A DNA stretch of 64,000 nt from Leeuwenhoekiella nanhaiensis (GTDB lineage: Bacteria > Bacteroidota > Bacteroidia > Flavobacteriales > Flavobacteriaceae): NCBI RefSeq assembly GCF_002744755.1, contig NZ_KZ319289.1:1-64000 (forward strand), in the 5' to 3' direction. Positions 17,331-26,499 of the stretch are shown in pieces; the stretch's first letter is position 1, and every line of letters starts with the position of its first letter. The notes below the pieces were generated by a model. That model had not been told where the DNA came from. It searched no databases and saw nothing but the letters and a program-made list of their open reading frames with translations. The translations under genes were made by a program, and so were the position numbers.

Positions 17331-19079
17331 ATGATGATGAAGATGCAGATAAAACTTTTGCTGATCCTGATTTTCACAGGATTTACCGCCTGGTCTCAGG
17401 TAAAATTTGATGCCCGGGTGAGCAAGGAGACGCTTGGAGTCAATGAGCGTCTGCGTGTAGATTTTGAGATGAACCAGGACGGGGATAATTTCAGACCACC
17501 TGGTTTTCAGGGTTTTACCGTCGTGGGCGGTCCTAACCAAAGCATCAGCAAACAATGGGTAAACGGGAGGGCTAGTTTTTCGAAGACCTTCTCCTACTTC
17601 TTACAGCCTAATGCCACCGGAAAATTAAAAATTGGCCAGGCCGAGATTGATATTGAGGGTACAACGTATAAAACGCTTCCGGTAGAGATTACCGTGACAG
17701 GAGCCGTTGATGTACCCAAAGACCCAAATGATCCGGCGGTTGCAGCGGCAGAAAATGTGCATTTGGTGGCTGAGGTTTCCAAATCTGATCCCTATCTCAA
17801 TGAGGCTTTTACTGTTGTTTACAAACTGTATGTTTCCCGCGAAACATCGGTAACCGGCTGGAATGAGGTTGAGGCTCCAAAATTTTCAGACTTCTGGAAT
17901 CAAAGTATTGATGAAAAGCAGTTTAAAATTTACGATGGCAGCTACAACGGTAAGCCCTATCGCTATGTGATTTTAAGACGTACGCTGTTGTATCCTCAAA
18001 AAACCGGCGAACTGACCATAGAGCCGCTTGCGCTTAATATCAATGTGGAAGCGCCTACCAATCGCCGTGATATATTTGGGATGCGCATTCTGCGTCCCGC
18101 GCAGATTAAGGTTACCGCGCCTACACGAAAAGTTAAGGTCAAGCCGCTTCCTGAAGCAGGCAAGCCCGAAAGCTTTACCGGAGCCGTAGGAACTTTTGAC
18201 TTTGACGTTACAGCCAGCAAAACCAAATTGGATGCGCAGGAAGCTTTAGACCTTACGATAAGTGCCAAAGGTAATGGCAACCTGAAACTGTTTAATCTGC
18301 CTAAGCCTAAATTACCCAGTTCCCTGGAAGTTTACGAGCCCGAAAACGAGCAGGACGTTCGGGTTTCTGTTAATGGGATGAGTGGTAAAAATGCACAGCG
18401 TTATACCATCGTGCCTCAGCAAAAAGGGAATTATCCTATTCCGTCTATAAATTTCTCCTATTTCGATCCTGCCACCGAGCAATACAAGACCCTGAGCAGT
18501 GATGAAATTATCATTGATGTGGAGAATGGTCCCGCTACTCTTGCGCAAAATAACAATAAAGTGCCGGTTGAAGCGCAAAAGCAATTTAGTTATATCAAGT
18601 CTGATGCTAACCTTATTCCCAGAAACCGGGAAAGCTTTTTTGGTACTACCCTGTTTTGGAGTATGCTGGGCACGCCGGCTTTATTGATTCCGTTGCTGAT
18701 ATTCTTTGGTCGTAAGAGACGCGAATATCAAAATGACATTAAGGGCAACAGGTTGCGCAAGGCAGATAAGTTGGCGCGTAAATACCTAAGCGATGCCAAA
18801 AAGAATTTGGGCGACCAGACTGCGTTCTATCTGGCTCTTGAAAAGTGCCTGCACAACTACCTTAAGGCCAAGCTCAATATTCAAACCAGTGAGATGAGTA
18901 AAGAACGCATCAGCCAGTTGTTGAAGGAACGCGGCGTAACGGTTGAAACTACGGCAAGCTTTCTTAAACTCTTAGAAAGTTGTGAATTTGCCCGTTACAC
19001 CCCGGCAAGCAGCGATGCGATGCAGCACGATTATGAGCAGGCTTCACAGGTTATTTCAGATATTGATAAGCAATTGTAG
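17331..19079 (+). CDS. batD: BatD, oxygen-tolerance protein
   Basis: Protein of 582 residues with an N-terminal signal peptide (cleaved near AWSQV), several beta-sandwich domains in the periplasm (about 20-420), one transmembrane helix (about 441-461) and a cytoplasmic helical end of 120 residues. This is the usual BatD layout. Start: three ATG codons in a row at 17331; the first is used here. It is 23 bp after batC and 19 bp before batE. Confidence 0.92.
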   Translation: MMMKMQIKLLLILIFTGFTAWSQVKFDARVSKETLGVNERLRVDFEMNQDGDNFRPPGFQGFTVVGGPNQSISKQWVNGRASFSKTFSYFLQPNATGKLKIGQAEIDIEGTTYKTLPVEITVTGAVDVPKDPNDPAVAAAENVHLVAEVSKSDPYLNEAFTVVYKLYVSRETSVTGWNEVEAPKFSDFWNQSIDEKQFKIYDGSYNGKPYRYVILRRTLLYPQKTGELTIEPLALNINVEAPTNRRDIFGMRILRPAQIKVTAPTRKVKVKPLPEAGKPESFTGAVGTFDFDVTASKTKLDAQEALDLTISAKGNGNLKLFNLPKPKLPSSLEVYEPENEQDVRVSVNGMSGKNAQRYTIVPQQKGNYPIPSINFSYFDPATEQYKTLSSDEIIIDVENGPATLAQNNNKVPVEAQKQFSYIKSDANLIPRNRESFFGTTLFWSMLGTPALLIPLLIFFGRKRREYQNDIKGNRLRKADKLARKYLSDAKKNLGDQTAFYLALEKCLHNYLKAKLNIQTSEMSKERISQLLKERGVTVETTASFLKLLESCEFARYTPASSDAMQHDYEQASQVISDIDKQL

Positions 19080-19098
19080 GTTTTAAAATCGCTATAAA

Positions 19099-19908
19099 AT
19101 GATTAAGAATATAGAATTTTTTAGACCGAAAACATCAGGCATTAGCTTAGATAGGATTAGAATACTGCCTGTATTTGTTATGCTTTTAACCCTATTTGGG
19201 TTACAGGCACAAACACCAGAACAGCTTTTTGAGACCGGTAATTCGCAGTATGCGCAAAATAATTACGAGGAGGCCATTAAGAACTACGAAAAAGTTTTGG
19301 ACGCAGGTTATGAGTCTGCAGCCGTATATTACAATCTTGGGAATGCCAATTACAAGCTCAATCGCATAGCGCCCAGTATTTACAATTATGAGAAAGCGCT
19401 CCAACTGAAGCCCAATGATCAGGAAATAAAAAACAATCTGGAGTTCGCGCAGAATATGACAGTAGACGCGATAACTCCTTTACCTCAAAATACCTTTAAA
19501 AAATGGTATCGTGCAGTGCTTGGATTATTCAGTCTCAACGGCTGGGCGATTTTAACCGTAGTGCTTTTGGGCGTTTTTACCCTGTGTTTTCTGGTTTATT
19601 ATTTTAGTACTTCAACTTCCCTGAAACGAGGGTTTTTTACGGTTTCATTTTTGGCTTTGGGGCTGGGTTTGTTGAGTCTTACCATGGCCTTTCAGGCTCA
19701 GGCTGATGCTCAAAACCGAAACTTTGCCATTGTTTTTTCGCCGGAGGCCGAAATAAAAAATGCCCCAAACCTGGCAGGGGAAAGTAGTTTTGTACTTCAC
19801 GAAGGGACAAAGGTCAGAGTGCTTGAACAGGATGTCAATTGGGCCCGTATTCAGCTGGCAGATGGTAAAGAGGGATGGATTCCTGCTTCAGATCTTAAAA
19901 TTTTATAG
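19099..19908 (+). CDS. batE: BatE, TPR and SH3-type protein
   Basis: Protein of 269 residues. After a hydrophobic start (signal or anchor, about 15-37), TPR repeats cover about 40-120 (AAVYYNLGNANYKLNRIAPSIYNYEKAL). Two transmembrane helices follow (about 143-170 and 177-195), and the end is a bacterial SH3 domain (about 205-268; VLHEGTKVRVLEQDVNWARIQLADG in part). It closes the bat operon. Confidence 0.9.
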   Translation: MIKNIEFFRPKTSGISLDRIRILPVFVMLLTLFGLQAQTPEQLFETGNSQYAQNNYEEAIKNYEKVLDAGYESAAVYYNLGNANYKLNRIAPSIYNYEKALQLKPNDQEIKNNLEFAQNMTVDAITPLPQNTFKKWYRAVLGLFSLNGWAILTVVLLGVFTLCFLVYYFSTSTSLKRGFFTVSFLALGLGLLSLTMAFQAQADAQNRNFAIVFSPEAEIKNAPNLAGESSFVLHEGTKVRVLEQDVNWARIQLADGKEGWIPASDLKIL

Positions 19909-19980
19909 ATTTAAAAACTTTATCAGTACTAATTTGCTATAACTTTTATAAATTTATAGTTGTTAACAAAATTTTCACTT

Positions 19981-20271
19981 TTGAAAGGCAACTGTATTTT
20001 TCTGCTCGCGCTGTTTCTGTTTTTTTTGAACAGTCCGGCCTTTGTGCGCGCTATGGAAACCCATGACGACCTCTGTATGATAGATGGTATAGATGGGGAG
20101 CACAGTTGTTCCAATCTCTTAGATTTAAAAGACACCTTCAAAAAAAACACCCATCTTTTTGATTTTGAAGCTATACCTGCCGAAAACCTTCGGGCCGCGG
20201 TAGCTTCACGAGATGAGGTACTCAGCCTTATTTATCTCGATTTGATTTCGCCGCCTCCAAAAAAAGACTAA
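19981..20271 (+). CDS. small exported protein of unknown function
   Basis: Small predicted secreted protein of about 96 residues from the TTG at 19981; an upstream TTG at 19960 gives 103. No ATG suits, so the start is uncertain. The N-terminal hydrophobic stretch (LLALFLFFLNSPAFVRA) looks like a signal peptide. The mature part has two Cys (DLC, HSC) and ends in SPPPKKD. Prolines near the C-terminus are common in small flavobacterial exported proteins. It sits between batE and the carbonic anhydrase. I do not recognise it. Confidence 0.5.
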   Translation: MKGNCIFLLALFLFFLNSPAFVRAMETHDDLCMIDGIDGEHSCSNLLDLKDTFKKNTHLFDFEAIPAENLRAAVASRDEVLSLIYLDLISPPPKKD

Positions 20272-20377
20272 TTTCCTTCTTAGATCCTGAATACCGGCAG
20301 CTTTAAAACAAAGCCTGGGATTCCTGACTCTTACATGCTCATAATTAGTATTTCGCAACCACAAACCAATTTTATCT

Positions 20378-21010
20378 ATGGATATTCAGCAAATCTTTGA
20401 AAATAACAAAGAATGGGTGGCACAACGCTTAAAAGCGGAGCCCGATTATTTTAAAAAGCTATCAGAAGGACAATCGCCCAAGATTCTGTACATAGGCTGC
20501 AGCGATAGCCGTGTAACTTCAGAAGAACTCATGGGTATGGGACCCGGCGATGTGTTTGTACATCGCAATATTGCTAATATGGTGCCCAATTCAGACCTGA
20601 GTTCGATGTCTGTAATTAATTATGCCGTTGAACATCTTAAAGTAGATCACGTGGTGGTCTGCGGGCATTACTACTGCGGGGGTGTAAAAGCCGCTATGCA
20701 ATCTGCAGATCTGGGCTTGTTGAACCCATGGTTGCGAAATATACGTGACGTGTACCGCATTCATAAAGATGAGCTTAATAGCATCAAAGATGAAGAAGCG
20801 CGTTATAAAAAGTTTGTGGAGCTCAACGTTCAGGAGCAGTGTGTTAATGTGATTAAAACCGCAGATGTTCAGAAAGCCATTCGCACGCGTAAACTCACGG
20901 TTCACGGCTGGGTGTTTGACATTCATTCAGGCAAGTTGATAGACCTCAATATTGACTTTGAGAAGATTCTTCAGAATATCATGGAAATATACAGACTGGA
21001 CGCCCTTTAA
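20378..21010 (+). CDS. can: beta-class carbonic anhydrase
   Basis: Zinc enzyme of 210 residues that interconverts CO2 and bicarbonate in the cytoplasm. The zinc ligands C41, H97 and C100 and the catalytic dyad D43/R45 are all present (CSDSR; GHYYCGG). No signal peptide. It is 57 bp upstream of a SulP transporter gene on the same strand, a common pairing that suggests bicarbonate uptake or pH control. Confidence 0.95.
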   Translation: MDIQQIFENNKEWVAQRLKAEPDYFKKLSEGQSPKILYIGCSDSRVTSEELMGMGPGDVFVHRNIANMVPNSDLSSMSVINYAVEHLKVDHVVVCGHYYCGGVKAAMQSADLGLLNPWLRNIRDVYRIHKDELNSIKDEEARYKKFVELNVQEQCVNVIKTADVQKAIRTRKLTVHGWVFDIHSGKLIDLNIDFEKILQNIMEIYRLDAL

Positions 21011-21067
21011 TGAGCGGCAATCAGTCCTGACCTTACAGATTTAAAACAACCTTAAAACCAAAACATC

Positions 21068-22666
21068 ATGTTTAAACATTTAAAAAATGATTTCCCTGCA
21101 GCGGTAGTGGTCTTCTTTGTGGCCATACCGCTCTGTCTGGGAATTGCGCTGGCGAGTGGCGCCCCGTTATTTTCGGGGCTCATAGCGGGTATCGTAGGCG
21201 GTATCGTGGTGGGCGCAATAAGTGGCTCAAGCCTGGGTGTTAGTGGGCCGGCAGCCGGACTTACCGCAATTGTTCTTGCGGCAATTACAACTTTAGGAGG
21301 CTATGAAAACCTATTGGTGGCCGTGGTGCTGGGCGGGGTGATTCAGTTGCTGTTTGGAGTACTGAGAGCCGGAATTATAGGATATTACTTTCCTTCTTCG
21401 GTAATTAAAGGAATGCTTACTGGTATCGGTATCATCATCATTCTGAAGCAAATACCACATTTCTTTGGCTATGATGCAGATCCTGAAGGCGACTGGAGCT
21501 TTTTTCAGGTAGATGGCGAGAATACCTTTTCAGAACTGGGAAACATTGTGGGTAACATCAGTCCGGGAGCGACACTCATCGCCTGTATTGGTATGGGGAT
21601 CTTGATTTTATGGGAATCTGTACTCAGCAAAAAAGGAAAGATTTTTAAACTGATTCAGGGCCCTCTGGTGGCTGTCGCTGCCGGAATCATCTATTATCTG
21701 GTTACTCAGGGTTCAGAGTCTTTGGGTATTGAAGCAGCGCATTTGGTTTCGGTACCGGTGCCGCAGAATTTTGATGATTTTATCAGGCAGTTTACCTTTC
21801 CCAACTTTTCCATAATTGGACAACCGGCGGTTTGGGTTACTGCCTTTACGCTCGCATTAGTTGCCAGTCTGGAGACTTTGCTTTGTGTAGAGGCTACAGA
21901 CAAGCTTGATCCCCGAAAACGCACCACCCCTACTAACCGGGAGTTGTTTGCGCAGGGAACCGGTAACATCATTTCCGGTTTAATAGGTGGTCTTCCCGTG
22001 ACTCAGGTTATAGTGCGCAGTTCGGCTAATATTCAGTCGGGCGGACAAACCAAGATGGCTGCTATTTTGCACGGTTTTCTATTGTTGATCTCGGTGATTT
22101 TAGTGCCAAATATTTTAAACCTGATCCCACTTTCGGTTTTAGCTGCGATCCTGTTTTTGGTAGGTTATAAACTGGCAAAACCGGCTACCTTTAAACGGAT
22201 GTTTTCTTTAGGTTGGAAGCAATGGGTACCGTTTATGATTACAGTTTTGGGCATTGTCTTTACCGATTTGCTCATAGGTATCAGTATGGGTCTGGCTGTA
22301 GGTATTGTAGTTATTCTCATCAAAAACTATCAGAATTCGCACTTTCTGCACATTCGTGATGAAAAGGAAACTGGAATAAAAGTCGTGAAAATGACCCTGG
22401 CCGAAGAAGTTACCTTTATCAACAAGGGCGCGATTTTGAAAGAGCTTGATAAACTGGAGCCCAACTCGTATCTGGAAATAGATGTGTGCAAAACCCGCTA
22501 TCTGGATCACGATATTATTGAAATTCTGGATGATTTCCGCTTTAGGGCCAAAGACAAAAACATCAACGTTAAGATTATCTCAGAGCGCGGAACTGTTGAA
22601 AACCCCGAGAGTTACGAGGCATTTTTTAAAGAAGTCAAGATTGAAGAATACCGTACAACCGGTTAA
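21068..22666 (+). CDS. SulP-family anion (probably bicarbonate) transporter
   Basis: Membrane protein of 532 residues, with 10-14 transmembrane helices over the first 420 residues and a cytoplasmic C-terminal STAS-like domain (about 440-525). The SulP family carries sulfate, bicarbonate and other anions. The preceding carbonic anhydrase favours bicarbonate, as in BicA-like systems, but direct evidence for the substrate is absent. A terminator follows. Confidence 0.88.
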   Translation: MFKHLKNDFPAAVVVFFVAIPLCLGIALASGAPLFSGLIAGIVGGIVVGAISGSSLGVSGPAAGLTAIVLAAITTLGGYENLLVAVVLGGVIQLLFGVLRAGIIGYYFPSSVIKGMLTGIGIIIILKQIPHFFGYDADPEGDWSFFQVDGENTFSELGNIVGNISPGATLIACIGMGILILWESVLSKKGKIFKLIQGPLVAVAAGIIYYLVTQGSESLGIEAAHLVSVPVPQNFDDFIRQFTFPNFSIIGQPAVWVTAFTLALVASLETLLCVEATDKLDPRKRTTPTNRELFAQGTGNIISGLIGGLPVTQVIVRSSANIQSGGQTKMAAILHGFLLLISVILVPNILNLIPLSVLAAILFLVGYKLAKPATFKRMFSLGWKQWVPFMITVLGIVFTDLLIGISMGLAVGIVVILIKNYQNSHFLHIRDEKETGIKVVKMTLAEEVTFINKGAILKELDKLEPNSYLEIDVCKTRYLDHDIIEILDDFRFRAKDKNINVKIISERGTVENPESYEAFFKEVKIEEYRTTG

Positions 22667-22691
22667 TTTTTCTAGAAAATGTTCATTTTAT

Positions 22692-22729
22692 AATCCGTTA
22701 GATTCCTCGCAATCTGACGGATTTTTTTT
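22692..22729 (+). terminator. terminator of the carbonic anhydrase-SulP operon
   Basis: A 13-bp stem with one G-U pair (22692-22704 with 22711-22723), a 6-nt loop and an eight-T run, 26 bp after the SulP stop. Confidence 0.9.
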
Positions 22730-22834
22730 GGCGTCGTCAAAGGGATTCGACAAGTCGGCCCGATAGTCACTAGGACGGCTCCAAATCAGGATTTTGTTTC
22801 TTTTGAATACCTCTTGCGCTTGCTCCGAGGTAGT

Positions 22835-23383
22835 TTACAGGGTTTCCGTTGCGTCCACTTCGATTGGTTCCCTGTTTTCCTTTTCGTCCCGAAGTTTTTC
22901 GAGTTCGTTTAAAACATTAGGCAAGATTGCGGGAGCTAAAGGTTTTACAATGGGATATAAAACCGATGATTCTTTGGTTTCCTCGTCGATGAGATTAAAG
23001 CGTTCCGTTATTGAAGAAATAAACATCAGCAAGACGCTCAATATAAAAGCTGTTTTTAAAAGCCCGAAGGCTCCGCCCAATAGTTTATTTAGAATTCCTA
23101 ACATGATGATGCTGGCCAGTTTGGTAAGTAATTTACCCGCCAGCGTAATGATAAGCACAATGACTAAAAAGGTGATCGCAAAGGCAATGAGATTAAGCGT
23201 TGCAGGCTCCCAGTCTGTGCGGTCATTTAAATAATCTGCAGCATAAAATGAAAAGTGAATAGCACCGTAAACACCCAAAACCAAAGCGAGTAAAGATGCG
23301 ATTTCAATAAGCAATCCGTTTTTGATGCCTTTATAAAGACCTATGAGCAGTATAACGCCCAGAATAATATCTAAATAGTTCAT
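22835..23383 (-). CDS. cvpA: CvpA-family membrane protein
   Basis: Inner-membrane protein of 182 residues with four predicted transmembrane helices (about 5-22, 26-48, 63-86, 104-125), the N-terminal signature YLDIILGVILLIGLYKGIKNG and a cytoplasmic tail. CvpA proteins are linked to colicin V production in E. coli and to envelope stability. It is convergent with the SulP gene and divergent from the next small gene. About 100 bp downstream of the stop contains no feature. Confidence 0.85.
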   Translation of the reverse strand: MNYLDIILGVILLIGLYKGIKNGLLIEIASLLALVLGVYGAIHFSFYAADYLNDRTDWEPATLNLIAFAITFLVIVLIITLAGKLLTKLASIIMLGILNKLLGGAFGLLKTAFILSVLLMFISSITERFNLIDEETKESSVLYPIVKPLAPAILPNVLNELEKLRDEKENREPIEVDATETL

Positions 23384-23485
23384 GGGTTTAAAGATACATT
23401 TTTTCTAAAGTCAGGAAATATGCTAAAATTTTGCGAAACCCGGGCTTAACTGCATTAAGGATAGTCAATACTAGGGCTTCTTGAT

Positions 23486-23493
23486 TATATTTG
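23486..23493 (+). promoter_or_regulatory. possible flavobacterial -7 element
   Basis: A perfect TATATTTG lies only 5 bp before the ATG at 23498. No TTG box at the usual spacing is seen, so the match may be chance. If it is used, the transcript would be nearly leaderless. Confidence 0.3.
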
Positions 23494-23497
23494 CGGC

Positions 23498-23854
23498 ATG
23501 GCACGAGATGAACAACTTAAAGAACGCTGGGAGCAGATAGTGCACAAATTATCAGCGCGTTTTGCAGACGGTGAGCAGCTAGACCTGGACGCAATAATCT
23601 ATTTGATAGGCGTGCAGGAGCTGGGACAACCGGGCAAACGTTTTAAAAAAGATGATAAGGTCAATTTAATGCATATCGCCATTTGCCGCTTGCTAGAGCC
23701 ATTTGGCTTTTACCGTTTTGATTATCAGGACGAAGATGGGTGGCCTCATTATGAAATGCTTGAGCAACTGCCTGCTTTAAAAGCGGGAGAGCAATCGGTG
23801 CTTATGAAAGAGGCTATTGTGACCTATTTTTTAGAGAAAGAATTGATTCATTAA
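23498..23854 (+). CDS. conserved small protein of unknown function
   Basis: Soluble, mainly helical protein of 118 residues with no signal peptide and no motif I recognise. It contains an acidic pattern (DYQDEDGWPHYEML) near residues 73-88. The next gene starts 11 bp downstream, so the two are probably co-transcribed. Similar small proteins occur in related flavobacteria from general knowledge, but no function is known. Confidence 0.65.
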   Translation: MARDEQLKERWEQIVHKLSARFADGEQLDLDAIIYLIGVQELGQPGKRFKKDDKVNLMHIAICRLLEPFGFYRFDYQDEDGWPHYEMLEQLPALKAGEQSVLMKEAIVTYFLEKELIH

Positions 23855-23864
23855 TCCGATAGAC

Positions 23865-24563
23865 TTGCTGCTATTCAATCTGTTACAGAATACGTTTCCT
23901 AACGATTCCGGGCCTATCTACAAAGAGACGGTTGCCGGCAGATTTCCTGTGGAGCCTTTTAACACCTACAGCAATTTTATTTTTCTGTTTATCGTCCTGT
24001 ATTTCTTTTTGAAGATTTACAAAAAACCAAAACGGCACTGGTTTTTAATGATCACAATCCCGCTCATTTTTGTAGGGTATGTGGGCGGTACGCTTTATCA
24101 CGGTCTGCGCAGTGCAGAGCTATGGCTGTTGTTAGACTGGGTGCCTATACGCGGACTGAGTTTTCTGGCTGTTCTCTATTTTATTTTTAAGTGGAAAGAG
24201 ACCTGGCCTCAGCGCATAGTGTTTATCGTCGCTATTGGAGCGGCTTTTATAGGTTTACGCTATTTACCGGTCCCCGAAAATATTGAACATAACCTGGGTT
24301 ATCTTATTAACGCGCTTTCCATTCTAATACCGGTTGTAGGCTATTTAAGCAAAACCAACTGGAAACACGCTGCGTGGGCTTTTTCAGGCTTTTTTATCTT
24401 TGGCTGTGCCATTGGTTTTCGGTTTATAGATCAGCGTCTTGAGTTTGATATCTTCTGGATGGGAACGCACTGGCTGTGGCATCTTCTGGGCGGAATGGCC
24501 GTGTTTTGCATTCTCAACTATATTTTTCTGGACAACAAAGCACAAGCCGAAGGGATTTCCTAA
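23865..24563 (+). CDS. CREST-superfamily (alkaline ceramidase-like) membrane hydrolase
   Basis: Membrane protein of 232 residues with about seven predicted helices. It carries the spread-out residues of the CREST group (alkaline ceramidases, Per1, PAQR receptors): E30-x2-N33-x2-S36-N37 in VEPFNTYSN, H79 in GTLYHG, D91 in LLDWVPI and H202/H206 in THWLWHLL. These match the zinc and catalytic positions in order, though the usual Ser four residues before the first His is Gly here. Start is a TTG at 23865. Bacteroidota make sphingolipids, so amide hydrolysis of a ceramide is plausible but unproven. Confidence 0.7.
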   Translation: MLLFNLLQNTFPNDSGPIYKETVAGRFPVEPFNTYSNFIFLFIVLYFFLKIYKKPKRHWFLMITIPLIFVGYVGGTLYHGLRSAELWLLLDWVPIRGLSFLAVLYFIFKWKETWPQRIVFIVAIGAAFIGLRYLPVPENIEHNLGYLINALSILIPVVGYLSKTNWKHAAWAFSGFFIFGCAIGFRFIDQRLEFDIFWMGTHWLWHLLGGMAVFCILNYIFLDNKAQAEGIS

Positions 24564-24662
24564 ATTTGTGCCTTCAAAAGTCCTAAGGACATTTTATAAA
24601 TAAGTCACTATCCACTTCAGCTCTGATGCTGAAGAAAGGGCATTAGATTGAACTCTTAAACT

Positions 24663-25679
24663 ATGTTAGATAAAATAAAAGAGCGCATTGCCGAAGCAAA
24701 AAGCTTTACCACAAATTCATTAGATGAGGTGGAAGCTTTCCGCATTAAGTATTTGGGAAAGAAGGGTCTGTTTAATGAGTTTTTTGCAGAATTTAAAAAC
24801 ATCCCAAACGAGCAGAAAAAAGAGTTTGGTCAGACCATAAATAAACTCAAAGCCGTTGTTCAGGAGCGTATAGATGCTTTAAAAACCGATTTGGAAACCG
24901 TTGAGGAAAAAGGGGTTTACGGTGATCTTACACGTCCCGGCGATATTGTTTCATTGGGTTCAAGACATCCTATATCGATCGTTAAAAATCAAATCATAGA
25001 CATTTTTGCCCGAATAGGTTTTAATGTGTCGGAAGGGCCTGAGATAGAGGATGACTGGCACAATTTTACCGCGCTTAATCTGCCCGAATACCATCCCGCA
25101 CGCGATATGCAGGATACCTTTTTTATTCAGACAGATCCCGATATTTTATTGCGTACGCACACCTCATCAGTTCAGGTGCGATATATGGAAGCCAATAAGC
25201 CGCCTATACGTACCATTTCACCGGGTCGTGTATTTCGTAATGAGGCGATCTCTGCACGCTCACATTGCTTCTTCCATCAGGTAGAAGGTTTGTACATAGA
25301 TAAGGATGTTTCGTTTGCAGATTTAAAGCAAACCCTACAGCATTTTACTACCGAAATGTTCGGGAAGAGTAAGATACGCCTGCGTCCTTCGTACTTTCCG
25401 TTTACAGAGCCCAGTGCCGAGGTAGATGTGTACTGGGGGCTTGAGACCGAAACCGATTACCGTATGACCAAAGGAACCGGATGGCTTGAGATTATGGGCT
25501 GCGGAATGGTAGACCCTAATGTATTAACCAATTGCGGTATAGACCCTAAAGAATACAGCGGTTTTGCCTTTGGTATGGGGATAGATCGTATTGCACTGCT
25601 ACTGCATCAGATATCAGATATTCGCCTACTGAGCGAAAATGACCTAAGGTTTTTGGAACAATTTAAGAGTGCCCTATAG
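24663..25679 (+). CDS. pheS: phenylalanyl-tRNA synthetase alpha subunit
   Basis: Catalytic alpha subunit of the alpha2beta2 enzyme that charges tRNA-Phe; 338 residues. An N-terminal coiled-coil tRNA-binding arm (about 1-85) precedes the class II core. Motif 2 is in [24 protein letters not shown] in two parts and motif 3 is [10 protein letters not shown] near the end. Full length. The partner pheT is not adjacent, as in many Bacteroidota. A small membrane protein and a conserved unknown gene follow. Confidence 0.96.
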   Translation: MLDKIKERIAEAKSFTTNSLDEVEAFRIKYLGKKGLFNEFFAEFKNIPNEQKKEFGQTINKLKAVVQERIDALKTDLETVEEKGVYGDLTRPGDIVSLGSRHPISIVKNQIIDIFARIGFNVSEGPEIEDDWHNFTALNLPEYHPARDMQDTFFIQTDPDILLRTHTSSVQVRYMEANKPPIRTISPGRVFRNEAISARSHCFFHQVEGLYIDKDVSFADLKQTLQHFTTEMFGKSKIRLRPSYFPFTEPSAEVDVYWGLETETDYRMTKGTGWLEIMGCGMVDPNVLTNCGIDPKEYSGFAFGMGIDRIALLLHQISDIRLLSENDLRFLEQFKSAL

Positions 25680-25725
25680 CTTTTAAAGCGACTTTTGTAC
25701 CGGATGTATTCTTAAAATTCCGGTT

Positions 25726-25893
25726 ATGAAAAAGTATGGCATTATAGGTTTCCTCATTTTTGTCGCAGTGGTAATTGCCGTGTTGACTTTTGCAATTGGT
25801 GTTATTAAAATTATGATTGGTAGCGTTTTTCTGGTCATTATGGCCATAGCGATACTGGCATTATGGATAATGTGGAAGGTTAAAACAGATTAA
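25726..25893 (+). CDS. small membrane protein of 55 residues
   Basis: Short open frame starting ATG at 25726 and ending with TAA at 25893. The product is almost entirely hydrophobic, with two predicted transmembrane helices (about 5-24 and 29-48), and ends in WKVKTD. The next gene starts 2 bp later, which supports translation. It is too short to assign to a family. Confidence 0.55.
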   Translation: MKKYGIIGFLIFVAVVIAVLTFAIGVIKIMIGSVFLVIMAIAILALWIMWKVKTD

Positions 25894-25895
25894 TT

Positions 25896-26291
25896 ATGCG
25901 AAAGGATATCGATATTCCAAAAAGCGATGGCGTTTATGTAGCTGCTGTAAAGGAGTTTAATGAAACCCACCGCACTAATGACTGGAATGCCTATATCATT
26001 AACGATCTCAACGAACCACTGGAACTGGTTCTTGTTGTTTCTAACGGTTATAACGATCAAAAAGTAACCAGCCAGATGCGGCATAAACTGCAACTGCTTC
26101 CGGCTAAGGGCTACGCTAAAATCGAATTTATAGAAGATAGTGTGCTCGAGTTGACTAATGAATTTGCAGTCACCTATTTTCTGGGGGGAACCCTTTTTGA
26201 AAAGAAATTTGTCTTTGAAGCTTCATCCATTTCTGATGAAACCGCAGGGCCAATTCCGGTGATGCCCAAAGAAGGGGTGCTGGCATCCTAG
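25896..26291 (+). CDS. conserved protein of unknown function
   Basis: Soluble protein of 131 residues, beta-rich in prediction, with no signal peptide. It begins MRKDIDIPKSDGVYVAAVKE and contains NDLNEPLELVLVVSNGY. I recognise it only as a lineage-conserved hypothetical near pheS in flavobacteria. It is tightly linked to the 55-residue membrane protein. Confidence 0.65.
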   Translation: MRKDIDIPKSDGVYVAAVKEFNETHRTNDWNAYIINDLNEPLELVLVVSNGYNDQKVTSQMRHKLQLLPAKGYAKIEFIEDSVLELTNEFAVTYFLGGTLFEKKFVFEASSISDETAGPIPVMPKEGVLAS

Positions 26292-26313
26292 TTTATTTCT
26301 TAACTTTAGTGAT

Positions 26314-26499
26314 ATGAATATCACATTCACTACAAAAGCGGAAAGTAAAGCCTTACAGGAGCAAGCATTTCTTAAGTTGAGTCCTTCGCAACGTTTTTAT
26401 TCTTTTTTAAAACTTTGCAGTGATGTAAACCAATTTCCTGTGGCGCAGAGACGACAGCCAAATCCGTCTAATTTCATTTTAGAAAAGAAATCAAAATGA
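26314..26499 (+). CDS. small partner of a nucleotidyltransferase
   Basis: Protein of 61 residues, helical and basic, with no known motif. Its stop overlaps the ATG of the following gene in an ATGA junction (26496-26499), which implies coupled translation. Two-gene layouts of this kind with MNT-type nucleotidyltransferases are often toxin-antitoxin modules, but nothing here proves that. Confidence 0.5.
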   Translation: MNITFTTKAESKALQEQAFLKLSPSQRFYSFLKLCSDVNQFPVAQRRQPNPSNFILEKKSK

